Under the pieces are notes generated by a model. It was not told the origin of the DNA. It searched no databases and saw only the letters and a program-made list of their open reading frames with translations. From Mycocentrospora acerina (lineage: Eukaryota; Ascomycota; Dothideomycetes; Pleosporales), in the NCBI GenBank assembly GCA_022701365.1, contig JAKUHH010000059.1:124001-188000 (forward strand): a DNA stretch of 64,000 bases, read 5' to 3'. Shown here piece by piece: positions 37,512 to 46,952 of the stretch (its first letter is position 1; each line of letters opens with the position of its first letter). Position numbers and translations under genes: made by a program.

Positions 37512-39018
37512 CTACCCAAAGAAGAAATTTGCAGCGGCTTCGAGATTGCCTCCATTGATCTCGAGTGCTTGGACGGCTTCTTGTCTTGAGCAGCTAAACA
37601 TGTTCATCAGCTCGGTGACATGTGCCTCGGGGACTGAACTGCGGGCTGAAGAAGACGCTGCTGGAGCTTTTGCTACTGCCGGTTGGGCCGATGACGATGA
37701 TGATGATAATGACGACGACGATGACGAGGTCGATGAAGGACCTGCTGCAGCAGACGGCTCACCGGCCGTTGTAGCACCTGCAGGTCGCACAGCACCCGTC
37801 TTGGCACCAATCTCGGTCCCATTGGGCCCAGCAACAGTGGGCTCATTCAACTCGGCCTCCTCGAAACTCCTGGGGATTTCCGACTCATGCAGAAAGGGTA
37901 CTTCGATGCCTTCGAAACAGAGCGCATTCTTCTCGAGGTCGATCTTGGCCTTGTAGCGCTTGAGCATGTCGAGACCAAATAGAAGATCTACGTCTTTGCC
38001 TTCCATGACTGTGAATGCACAGGGCATGACTGCACCGCCAATCTTGATCTCAGCGTGGTGGACACGGCCGAGGATCTTGGCAGTGCCTACGCCGCGAGCC
38101 ATGCCAGCATAACGAACGTCCATGAGTCGCATGATGCCGCACCTCTCAGCGCAGTCTGGAGACATGATGGTGGCCTGGGCGCCTGAGTCGACAAAGGCCT
38201 TGACGGGGACGCCATTGACTTCGGTGTTGACGTAGAGCATGTGGACGCGAACAAAGACTGGGGGAGTTAGCTAGCACTTGTATCCAAGCATGTATTGTGT
38301 GTGTGTGTGTGTGAGAGAAAGAAAGAGAAAGAAAGAGAAAGAAAGAGAAATAGAGAGAAAGAGACAGAGACAAAAAACACACCCTCTGGATTCTCATTAT
38401 AAGCCTTTTCGAGATTCTCTACAACACGGTCCTGGCGGATAATCTCCTCAATCTTGCGCTGGGCGTCAATGTTAAAAGGGTCTTCGTTGAGCAGGGCGAT
38501 TTGGTTGTGGCGCTCGCGCTCAGCATCTTCTGCATTGCGTTGCCTGGTAGCAAAGGCGTCTCTCCAGCGGGCAGGGTCGTGGAGGGTGGCGGCGAGGTCG
38601 GGGTCGCGCTGGCGCAGGTCGTTCTGGGCGGTGGGGTCGTTCAGGACGTGCTGGCGGATGCCCTCTGGGTCTGTCCTGGGGTTTGGCTGGGCGGGCCGCT
38701 GGGGCTGGGAGCGGCGGACGAGCACGGCCAGCATCTCATTGTCCCTGATGCCGGCGGCCTCGAGCGTCTGGGAGTCGTGGGCGACGGGCTGGCCGTTGAG
38801 GTAGATGCTCTGGGCGGCGGCGGGCAGGCTGGTCTCGGCCTCGATGAAGCCCTTGAGGTCCTTGACGGTGCTGCCGGGGGGCAGCTCGAGCGTCAGCAGC
38901 TCGCTGTCGAGGGCGTTGTTGGGCGCCGTGATGCTGATGGTAACGCGCGGCCTGGCAAGGGAAGGTTAGCCGTGCGAGCTGGGGCGTGGCACACACGGGC
39001 GGCGCGGGCGACTCACAT
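37512..39018 (-). CDS. DDI1: DNA damage-inducible protein 1 (retroviral-type aspartic protease, UBL-UBA shuttle)
   Basis: Proteasome shuttle factor with a ubiquitin-like domain, an aspartic protease domain and a UBA domain. Exons 39018-39017, 38951-38383 and 38257-37512 give 438 aa. The start codon is split: AT lies before an intron of 65 nt and G after it, giving MPRVTISITAPNNALDSEL. UBL at about 1-75, helical linker to about 190, protease with FVDSGAQATIMS (catalytic Asp) at about 205-216 and HMLYVNTEVNG before it, then a low-complexity Ala/Ser linker and a UBA at the C-terminus (ELMNMFSCSRQEAVQALEINGGNLEAAANFF is its body). The protease Asp and its flap region are intact. Intron 2 (38258-38382) is filled with GT and GAAAGA simple repeats. 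Confidence 0.93.
38297..38371. repeat. GT and GAAAGA microsatellites in DDI1 intron 2
   Basis: A (GT)n run (about 38297-38313) followed directly by a GAAAGA/GAGAAA purine array to about 38371, both inside the 125-nt intron. Confidence 0.85.
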
Positions 39019-39281
39019 GGCGGAGGGCGAGGGCGAGGGCGAGGGCGAGGATGCAGGCGGGTCTGGGAGCAGGCAGGAGGGCGTGGCACCGGGTGCTGGG
39101 AGGAGGGGGCAGGAGATGGTGGGCGGAAGGCGGGGTGGTGTTGAGACGTCGTCTGGCGCGCCTTGTCCCCAAAGAGACGCGAGCGTGCTCCCGGTGAATG
39201 GCCTATAGAAGCAGCGCCGGTGGGATGCTTATAAAAGCAGCAACCGTGCCGGCGCACCAGCCTAGCACGGTGGCCGCAGTG

Positions 39282-39376
39282 AAGGCAGGGCAGGGCAGGG
39301 CGGGACAGGGCAGGGCAGGACGGGACAGGGCAGGACGGGGCAAGGCAGGGCAGGGCAGGGCAAGGCAAGGCAGAGG
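39282..39376. repeat. GGGCA/GGACA pentamer minisatellite
   Basis: About 95 bp of imperfect GGCAG/GGGAC pentamers on the plus strand. Strongly G-rich on one strand, so able to form G-quadruplex-type structures in principle. Confidence 0.85.
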
Positions 39377-39449
39377 CGTGCTGCTGGAGCGACCGACGGC
39401 CGGCCTTGGCCAGGCGCTGGCGGGTCGCGTCATGTATTGTTGTGTGAGG

Positions 39450-39506
39450 CGGGGACTGGGACTGGGACTGGGACTGGGACTGGGACTGGGACTGGGACTG
39501 GGACGG
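39450..39506. repeat. GGGACT hexamer microsatellite
   Basis: About nine near-perfect copies of GGGACT, ending in a GGGGGACGGG variant. Confidence 0.9.
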
Positions 39507-39670
39507 GGGACGGGAGACGGGGGGACAGGAGCCCGGCGCCAGTGTCAGTGTCAGTGTGTCAGTGTCAGTGTCCATGGCAGGCCAGGCCAGAGAGTGCTGG
39601 TGGGCTGGTGGGCTGGGAACAACCATGGCCTACATGGCGGGGCTGTTCTGGCCGCCAGCCTTGCAACCAC

Positions 39671-39800
39671 AATGGCCTGGACACTTTGGCAGTGGCCTGG
39701 ACACTTGGGCAATGGCCTGGACACTACTACAATGGCCTGGACACTACTACAATGGCCTGGACACTTGGACAATGGCCTGGACACCACCACCACGGCCTCG
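39671..39800. repeat. 20-bp minisatellite AATGGCCTGGACACTNNNNC
   Basis: The core GGCCTGGACACT recurs with an exact 20-bp spacing at 39671, 39691, 39711, 39731, 39751 and 39771, with a decayed copy at 39791. The last five or six bases of each unit vary (ACTAC, TGGGC, TGGAC). Confidence 0.92.
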
Positions 39801-39881
39801 AGTCTACATGTCCAGACCTCTGACGCTGACACCGGACCCTGTCTGACGTCCCGGCGACATGGTCGCTTGTACGTGTACTAT

Positions 39882-39931
39882 GTACTTGTACTTGTACTTG
39901 TACTTGTACTTGTACTTGTACTTGTACTTGT
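39882..39931. repeat. TACTTG hexamer microsatellite
   Basis: About eight perfect copies of TACTTG. Confidence 0.92.
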
Positions 39932-39938
39932 CAGCCGC

Positions 39939-40048
39939 CCACAGCAAAAGGATGCACAGCAAAAGGATGCATAGCAGAAGGATGCACAGCAGAAGGATGC
40001 CCACCAAAAGCATGCCCACCAAAAACATGCCCACCAAAAAACATGCCC
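39939..40048. repeat. 15-bp minisatellite GCACAGCAAAAGGAT
   Basis: About seven units of 15 bp. The first four are AGCAAAAGGATGCAC-like, the later three change to CCACCAAAAACATGC-like with growing A-runs, so the array shows a gradient of divergence from left to right. Confidence 0.88.
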
Positions 40049-40257
40049 TCTCGCTACACCACTCTACTGCTTGTTACACTGCCAATGCCATCCTGTTGTT
40101 GCAGCCTGTTGGTGCAGCCCGTCTCCACAAGCCCATCCCATGCTGGAGCTCAAATAACCGTTGGCTACCCCACATCGACAACAAGGCCCCTGGCCGTCCC
40201 GCTCTTCACTAACCCTCCCCTCCCACTCATTGCTGCACCTCGGCACCCGCCCTAAGC

Positions 40258-40309
40258 TCTGCACACCCATCACACCCATCACACCCACCATACCCACCAC
40301 ACCCGCTTG
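40258..40309. repeat. CACCCATCA 10-bp repeat
   Basis: About five degenerate copies of a 10-bp C-rich unit (CACACCCATC/CATACCCACC). Confidence 0.8.
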
Positions 40310-40337
40310 TCTGCCTTTGTACTCCTTCTGATCCCAA

Positions 40338-40426
40338 TCCGTCCTGACTCTGATCCCAATCCCAACCCCAATCCCCATCCTAACCCTAACCCTGGCCTGA
40401 CCCTGACCCCCCGATCCTGACCCTCC
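40338..40426. repeat. C-rich degenerate array with telomere-like CCCTAA core
   Basis: C-rich 6-7 bp units (ATCCCAA, CCTGACC). At 40379-40393 the units become CCTAACCCTAACCCT, that is two and a half copies of the fungal telomere repeat TTAGGG read on the minus strand. Confidence 0.75.
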
Positions 40427-40455
40427 CACAATCCGCAAATCGCCTCGCTGCCAAG

Positions 40456-41482
40456 ATGCCCCGGGATCTGCTGACTGACCAGAACACGCTCCAAGACATG
40501 CCCCAGCTGTCCAGAGAGCCCGCCTCAAGCCCACCACCACCACCATCTGCGAGATCTGGTGCCAAGTCCCGCTTCAAGTCGCCATCCCTGCTCGAAGAGA
40601 GATTCAAAAAGATGACCATCCATCCTTTTGTTCAGTTGCTGAGCCAGGACAATCTCGATGACTGTGACTGGCTGGAGCACGTTGCCTTTGACCCAATCGA
40701 GGCTGCTTCCAGAGAAAAGGTGAGGCTTAACACGACGTCTTCATCTCTTACAGTCTCAACAATATCTTCACTCTTCCTTTCTCTGCCCCTCTCGCTTTTT
40801 GTGCTGTACTTGGCTCCCAGTCAGGCACAAACACTGCCTCCTCCTCCTCCTCCTCCTCCTCCTCCTCCTCCACCTAATCTACAACCACGCCTGGACCCAC
40901 CTAGATATCCTTGCAGTAGTGCTAACCTCTGTACAGATTGACTATCGTCTCCATTTATGTGGCGAACTCTGCTCTGGTGTGTTCTCGTCCGACTACCCCA
41001 CTACATCTGGACCATTGGGTGCTCTCATCAAAGCGAGAAACTTCCCCTCGGTAGACTCGAACCAAAGCGACCGGAAGCAAGTACTCCTAGCCCACATCAT
41101 TGCCACCAAATCAAACTCGTCCCTCGTCACCGATGCTTCCATGGACTACCCCAAGGACTGGCAAACAAACTACCAGCTCGCCCCCAGCATAGGCCACAAC
41201 GAGGATGGCCAAACCATTTGTCTGCACTCCTTGTGTGTCCATCCAGACTTTCAGGGCAAAGGCCTCGCCCAGATGCTGTTGAGGAGCTACGTCCAAAGAA
41301 TCAAGGACTCTGGCGTTGCCAAGAGGATTGCCCTTCTTTGCAGAGACCGCCTAGTTGATTTCTATGAAAAGGCTGGATTCAGAAAAGTAGGGCCAAGCAA
41401 GTGCCAGTTTGGCGGCGGCAACTGGGTAGACATGGTAATTGATTTCCAGGGTGGAGGCTTTGATCACGATAACGAGTTTTGA
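40456..41482 (+). CDS. GNAT-family acetyltransferase (arylalkylamine/polyamine N-acetyltransferase-like)
   Basis: Transfers acetyl from acetyl-CoA to a small amine. Exons 40456-40719 and 40937-41482 give 269 aa; the first codons read MPRDLLTDQNTLQDM. The N-terminal about 50 residues are Pro/Ser-rich and probably disordered. The core starts at FVQLLSQDNLDDCDWLEHVAF and continues after the intron with YRLHLCGELCSGVF, the pattern of the AANAT-like group (yeast Paa1, fungal serotonin N-acetyltransferase-type proteins). The acetyl-CoA motif A is LCVHPDFQGKGLAQMLL (Q-x-x-G-x-G/A), and motif B is RIALLCRDRLVDFYEKAGF. The C-terminus is WVDMVIDFQGG. The 217-nt intron is long for this genome and carries a (CTC)n run. 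The real substrate is unknown. Confidence 0.87.
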
Positions 41483-41754
41483 AGGAAAAATACCCCCCCT
41501 CTCTTTCTTTCTTTCTTTTTTTTTTTGGGAGAGTGGGAGGGAAGGAGGTGAATTAGCATTTTGAATTTATGAGAGAGAGAAAAAAAAGAGGAGCCGTGCA
41601 TATTTGATGGAAAAAGAGCGATATGAATGTGATGGTTGGATGATGCTACACTCTTACAATTCTATTCTATTCTATTCAATATAATAAGAGAAAAGACAAG
41701 ACAGGACAAGACATGAGAGAGACAACAACTTTCGCGAGCAAACCCATTGATTGG

Positions 41755-42112
41755 CAGGCAGGTAAGAAAGTACCCAAGTAGATAAGCAAGTGAGTGAGTG
41801 AATGGGATAGCAATTAATTAGGCGAGCAAGTAAATATGTAAGTGAGGAAGTAAGTGAGTGAGTGAGTGAGAGGATAAGTAAGTAATGAAGCATGTTAGTT
41901 TGTGAATAGGCAGGGAAGTTAGTAAGCACTTGAGTATGTAAATACGTGAGTAAGTAAAAAAAAAGTAAAATAGGTAGGAGAGTCGGTACGTAAGTGAGCA
42001 GCTAGGTAAGTAAGTAAGTAAATAACTACGTATGTGAGTAAGTAACTAAGTAATTAAGTGAGAAAATGAGTAAGTAAATGAGTAAGTAGGTAAACAAGTA
42101 ATAGTGGAGTAG
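41755..42112. repeat. Degenerate GTAA/GTGA tetranucleotide array
   Basis: About 360 bp dominated by GTAA, GTGA, GCAA and GTAT units in 4-bp phase with interruptions, for example runs of GTGAGTGA at 41788 and GTAAGTAAGTAA at 42006. Confidence 0.8.
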
Positions 42113-42173
42113 AGTAGTCGCTCCTTCCCACACTTCTTCCTTGTTCACCTTTGTAAGAGTATGATCCCCGCAC

Positions 42174-42177
<4 letters not shown>

Positions 42178-42219
<42 letters not shown>
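42178..42219. repeat. (TC)n microsatellite
   Basis: About 20 uninterrupted TC dinucleotides. Confidence 0.95.
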
Positions 42220-42220
<1 letters not shown>

Positions 42221-42500
42221 GCCTTTGTTTGAGTTGGCGAAAAAGGTCATACTCTACCATTTTGACTATGATGATGATGATTATTAATATTATCATCGAC
42301 AACAAATGAGGAAAGATTGAGGGGAAGGGGAGTCACATTATTTGAAGGGAGAAGAAAAGATGAATATGAATATGAGATTCAATTTCCACACACACACAAC
42401 GCTATACATACAGACATCAAAACGCCAACATGCTAACTGACCACTACAATACTAACACTACCACTACTACTTCATCAAATCAATCAATCAATCAATCACA

Positions 42501-45498
42501 TTACAACTTGCTTCCTCCGCCCAACAGCTCCGCACCTGCACCCTGAATCGCAAACTTGCCCGTCTCCTTGACCTTGGTCTGGAACTGCACCGTGTTGCCC
42601 ATCTTCCACATCTCCGTAATAAGCGTCTGCCCGGGGAGCACAACCCCCGTGAATCGGACCTTGATGTTCTTAAACTGTCCATATGTCTGCAGCACGTGCT
42701 TGCCCGAAATACCAAACGAGCACAGCCCGTGCAGGATGGGCGTTGGGAACCCGCCCACTTTACTGAAAGCCGGGTCCACATGCAGCGGGTTGTAGTCGCC
42801 CGAGAGCCGGTAGAGCGCTGCTTGCTCCTCCGTCGTCTTCTCCTCGACAACCGCGTCAGGCGCCCGCTGCGGGGGCTTGTGCACGCGCGTCGATGCCCCA
42901 CGGTCGGCGCCCTTCTTCTGCCCGCCAAAGTTGCCCGACCCGCGGATGAAGACGGTGGCTTCGTTGTAGAAAATCTCCTCGCCCGTGTTGGCGTCGATGG
43001 TTGTCGACCCGGACACAATGAGACCTGCGGCACCCTTGTCGACAACTTCAACAAGCTTGGGCTTCGCAATGAGCTTGGCAGATGTGGGAATGGGGAACTT
43101 GCGGATCTCGAGGAACTGCTCGCCGTGGAGCAGCATGCGAGGGTCAAAGTTGGGCACAATCTCGTCAAAGGAGAATGGGTTTTCCGCGTTGAACGGAGGG
43201 ATCACGCCAAAGGTAGGGATAACCTGGAAGTTGTCGTCGCCCTCGTAGATAAATGGCAGATCGGTGCGCTTGGCTCCAATACCGAGATCTATCATTGTTA
43301 GCTTAAAATTCGCACAATAGTAAAAAGCTTAACAAAGAAACACTCACTGTAAAGGATGACATCCCTCTCGGTGTACTCAAAGGGAGTACCCTCGGCCTTG
43401 GCAGCAAATGCAGCCTCCTGGGCCTTCTTGATCTCCTCATTGCTCTTGTTGGACTTCTTCTCCTTCGTCTCCTTCTTGCTGGTGTTTTCCAGGTTGGCCA
43501 TGATAGACTTGAGACCGCTAGCGCTGTCAGGGCTGTCAGTGCGACCGTCATCAAAGTTGGTGATGCGGGCCCATTGTTCAAGAACAGCTTCAGGGGTGAG
43601 CTTGACGTCAACGGGGAAGCCATGACCTCCCGAACGCTGCCACCTGGTCTGCGCGAACCAACCAGCACCTACTTCGTACAGGCCGCCCGTTGGCTCGGGA
43701 GCCTTGTCAGAAAGCAGAACCAGGACGAGAGGCGCGTTGAAGTCAGGCTTGAGTGCCTGAATCACTTCCTCAGGCATGATGGTTGCAGTCATCTGTGTGC
43801 CAGCCTGGGGTGCAATGGTGTTGACAAAGATGTTGTACTTCTTGCCCTCCATAGCAAGGGTACGGGAGAAGCCGAGAATACCGCACTTGGCCGAGGCGTA
43901 GTTGGCCTGTCCAAAGTTGCCGTAGATACCACTGGTGGAGGTGGTGTTGACGATGCGGCCATACTTCTGCTTCAGCATGAATGGCCAAGCAGCCTTGGTG
44001 ACGGAGAATGTGCCGAAAAGATGAACCTTGTGGATAATGTCCCACTGTTCGTCGGTCATGTTGGCAAAAGCCTTGTCACGGAGGATACCCGCGTTGTTGA
44101 TGAGGATGTCAATACGACCGTACTTCTCAATGGCAGTCTTAACAACAGCCTCGCCGTTCTGCACGTCGGCCTTGTTGCCAACAGCCTCCCCACCCAGCTT
44201 CAGAATTTCCTGCACCACAGGCTCGGGGTTGACAAGGTCATTGACGACAACCTTGGCGCCACGCTTAGCCAGCTCCAGGCAGTAGATGCGACCGAGACCG
44301 GCACCACCACCAGTCACCAGGGCGACCTTGCCCTTGAAGTCAAACTCCTCGCCCTTGGGGTTGGGTGGCAGCTTGCTGGCGTTCTCAAGGAGCTCGATGG
44401 GGTTCGAGCTGGCTGTTGGGTGCTCGGCGTTGGTGAAGTCGACAACGTCCTTCCACCTGGCAAGAAGAGCACCGGGGGTCAGTGTCTCGTCAGCCCGCAG
44501 AAGCGCACCAGCAGCTCGCTCCCAGCGCAGCTTGGCGACGTGGCCAGCGCCAGCCTCGAATATGGAGCCCGACTCGGTGGTCGACTTGTGTGTGAGGACG
44601 GCAACAAGGGGAACGATCCACTCGGGCTTGAGCTTTGCCAGAAGATCAGGAGGCATAATAGTCTCAGTCATGCGGCTGGCAGCGATCGGGGCAATGATGT
44701 TGGCGAGGATGTTGTATTTGGCACCCTCCTTGGCGAGCGTCTCGGTGAAGCCTACAAGAGCAAGTTTGGCGGCTGAAGAAGTTAGCACCAGAAGATCACT
44801 AGAGTTCGATGCATCATACCAGAGTAGTTGGCCTGGCCAAAGGACCCGAACAAACCCGCAGCCGATGCTGTGTTGATGACGCGTCCATACTTTTGCTTCC
44901 TGAAGTACGGCCACGCCGCCCTCGAGCACTTGAACGCGCCGAGCACGTGGACCTCGTAGATGAGGTCCCAGTCTGCCTGCTTCATGTTCTTGAAGCTGAC
45001 ATCGCGTAGAATACCGGCGTTGTTGATGAGTACATCGATGCGGCCAAAGGCATCGATGGCTGTCTTGATGATGGCCTCGCCGTTGGCGACTGAATCATAG
45101 TTGGCGACGGCCTTGCCGCCTGCAGCGCGGATCTCATCGACGACCTTGTCTGCCGCCTATGGGGGTTTGGGTCAGCGATGATTCAGCAGTGGAGTTGCAG
45201 CGTCTGGGCACATGAATCCATAGGCGTGACGTCGCGGACATTGCGGCTGGGGCTCCACCGTGTCGATGGACAAGCTCATAAGCTCACAAGCTCACAAAAC
45301 AATGTGGAGCAGAAGATGCGAAATGAACAAACGTACCGCCGAGCCGGCGCCCTCGCCCTTGAAGCTTCCACCGAGGTCGTTGACGACGACATTCGCGCCG
45401 CGGGTGCCGTAGAAGACGGCATACTCGCGACCGAGACCACCACCAGCACCGGTCACAACAACCGTCTGGCCGTCATATCGCAGCTCTTGTGCACCCAT
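42501..45498 (-). CDS. FOX2: Peroxisomal multifunctional beta-oxidation enzyme (3-hydroxyacyl-CoA dehydrogenase / enoyl-CoA hydratase 2)
   Basis: Catalyses the second and third steps of peroxisomal fatty-acid beta-oxidation through D-3-hydroxyacyl-CoA. Exons 45498-45337, 45156-44820, 44772-43348 and 43288-42501 give 903 aa, the normal FOX2 length. Two SDR domains: the first with [16 protein letters not shown] and YSAAK (the last split by an intron); the second with [16 protein letters not shown] and YASAK. The C-terminal third is a MaoC-like hydratase 2 with the hot-dog motif [22 protein letters not shown], where Asp and His are catalytic in the family. The protein ends in SKL, a perfect PTS1. 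Catalytic residues of all domains are present. A CCTCGG site lies 253-258 bp upstream (listed separately). Confidence 0.96.
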
Positions 45499-46952
45499 GA
45501 TGTGATTTTGTGCGATTTAAAGAATGAAAAGCCTGCACCTCTTTGTGCGTGTGCTGATGCAGCAGCTGTGTGAAGCAACTGTAGAGATGTCTTGTATGTT
45601 CTAGGGCTTCAGTGAAGAACCCAAAGATGTAGAGAGGTGAGAGGAGGGAAGAAAGCAAGGAGGAAAGGTAAACACTGGTATGATGGCGCAAGAGGGACTC
45701 GTGGTTTTAATCTCCTCGTGAGAGCTGCCGAGCACATTGCACGAAAGCTGCCGAGGTCCATGGGGTTGTGGGGAACCCGCAGGCCACGTGAGCGCCGTCC
45801 CAGGATCGTTTTCACATGCCGTCGCGCTCGTGAAAGTCTGCAACCCCGGACGCTGACATATGTCAGCGACCGAACTCTGGGGTATCATCTGACTTTTCTT
45901 CAGCTGCGTCGATGACATCCAACTCGAGGGCTCGAGGTCGTTGTCTCGACTCACTCTGTATATTGGCGATGGCTCTTCACGGAGTTGATTGATGGATTCA
46001 CTGGTCCCAGGCCAATAAGAGCGCGTCTGCCATCTGTCACCGCTCTGGCTAGGCTCGCTGTCATGGTGCGGCTCCTCGTCAGCTGCCGCAGGGATTAACC
46101 GCACTTCCGACAAACGAGGCAACTTCCAACTGCCGCGTGTTGGAGACGGGAAGGCCTTCAAATCAAGACACGCTGTTGCGCGCCAAGCTTGGTGTCGTTA
46201 CACTCAGGTTCACGACGCCTGTGTGGCCCATGCTGAGATAATTGTACGGCTGTTTTTTCCAGCACGAAGCCGAACTCGTCAAAGCTGGCCACAGTTTACG
46301 ATCTTGTTGGCATCGTGGTGGCTGAATGTCGTGCTTCCCACCTTTTAGTGTTGCGTTCGAAGACCTACTACAGGACCTTTACACCCAGTCAATATTTACA
46401 CCCTGTAGATTTGCACATTGTCTAATCACCTTTCTTGTAGCACTACTACACGTGTGCGTGTGACTACGCTGAACTCTGTGCAATGCATACTAACCAACTT
46501 CCTGCCAGGAGTTCCAAGGCTTACAACGTTACAGAATTACAGATTGAATGCGCAACAACATCACAAAGAATTATATTGAATACACTTGCCCTAGCAAGCG
46601 TATCAACACCCAAATGGAAAACAGGCTGCCCCTGAGGAGCGCTTTCTCGGTCTATAAGCTGCGCAGCAACCCGCCTCCACGAGTTGGCCTCTCAGCGTCC
46701 GAGACGAAGACGTACCATGGCTTTTTGTATATGGCCAATCAGACTTGGTTGGTGAAGCATGTCTTGTTCTGCACGCGAAAACTGTGGTGGGGTGCATTGG
46801 CGGCTCGCTTGATAGTTCCCCGACAGACGCGACCTCCCGTGCCCTCGTCATAGCGCGTTCTACCCTTTCTTCTACTCACCAGTGCGCCAGAGAGTGACAT
46901 TCGCAAACGACGCCGCGAAACACGCGCCGCGCCGCGGGCAGACATAGCAGAA
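45499..46952. promoter_or_regulatory. Divergent promoter region FOX2 / HOS3
   Basis: 1.45 kb between divergent genes. A minus-strand open frame at 45601-46161 lies in the FOX2 upstream region; it lacks any recognisable domain and I treat it as chance. GC-rich sequence precedes the HOS3 ATG. Confidence 0.5.
45751..45756 (-). promoter_or_regulatory. Candidate FarA/FarB (fatty-acid response) site upstream of FOX2
   Basis: CCTCGG on the FOX2 coding strand, about 255 bp upstream of the start. CCTCGG is the known core bound by the Aspergillus nidulans fatty-acid regulators FarA and FarB at beta-oxidation genes. A 6-bp match is weak alone; position and gene type support it. Confidence 0.4.

Larger units (their letters stand above)
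39019..40455. promoter_or_regulatory. Divergent intergenic region packed with tandem repeats (DDI1 / GNAT)
   Basis: 1.4 kb between divergent genes. Most of it is made of at least seven unrelated short tandem arrays, listed separately. Long open frames on both strands exist only because the periods lack stop codons; I do not consider them genes. Confidence 0.6.
41483..42500. other. Intergenic, convergent 3' regions, largely repeat-derived
   Basis: Between the acetyltransferase and FOX2 stops. About 360 bp is a degenerate tetranucleotide array, followed by a (TC)n run. Short poly-purine stretches flank both stops. Confidence 0.6.

Noticed and set aside
38736..39626. Long open frames on both strands through the satellite cluster
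   Set aside because: They are products of stop-free repeat units with low-complexity Pro/Arg/Gly translations and no domains.
45601..46161. 186-codon minus-strand ORF upstream of FOX2
   Set aside because: No recognisable family, and it overlaps the FOX2 promoter and 5' UTR; probably chance.
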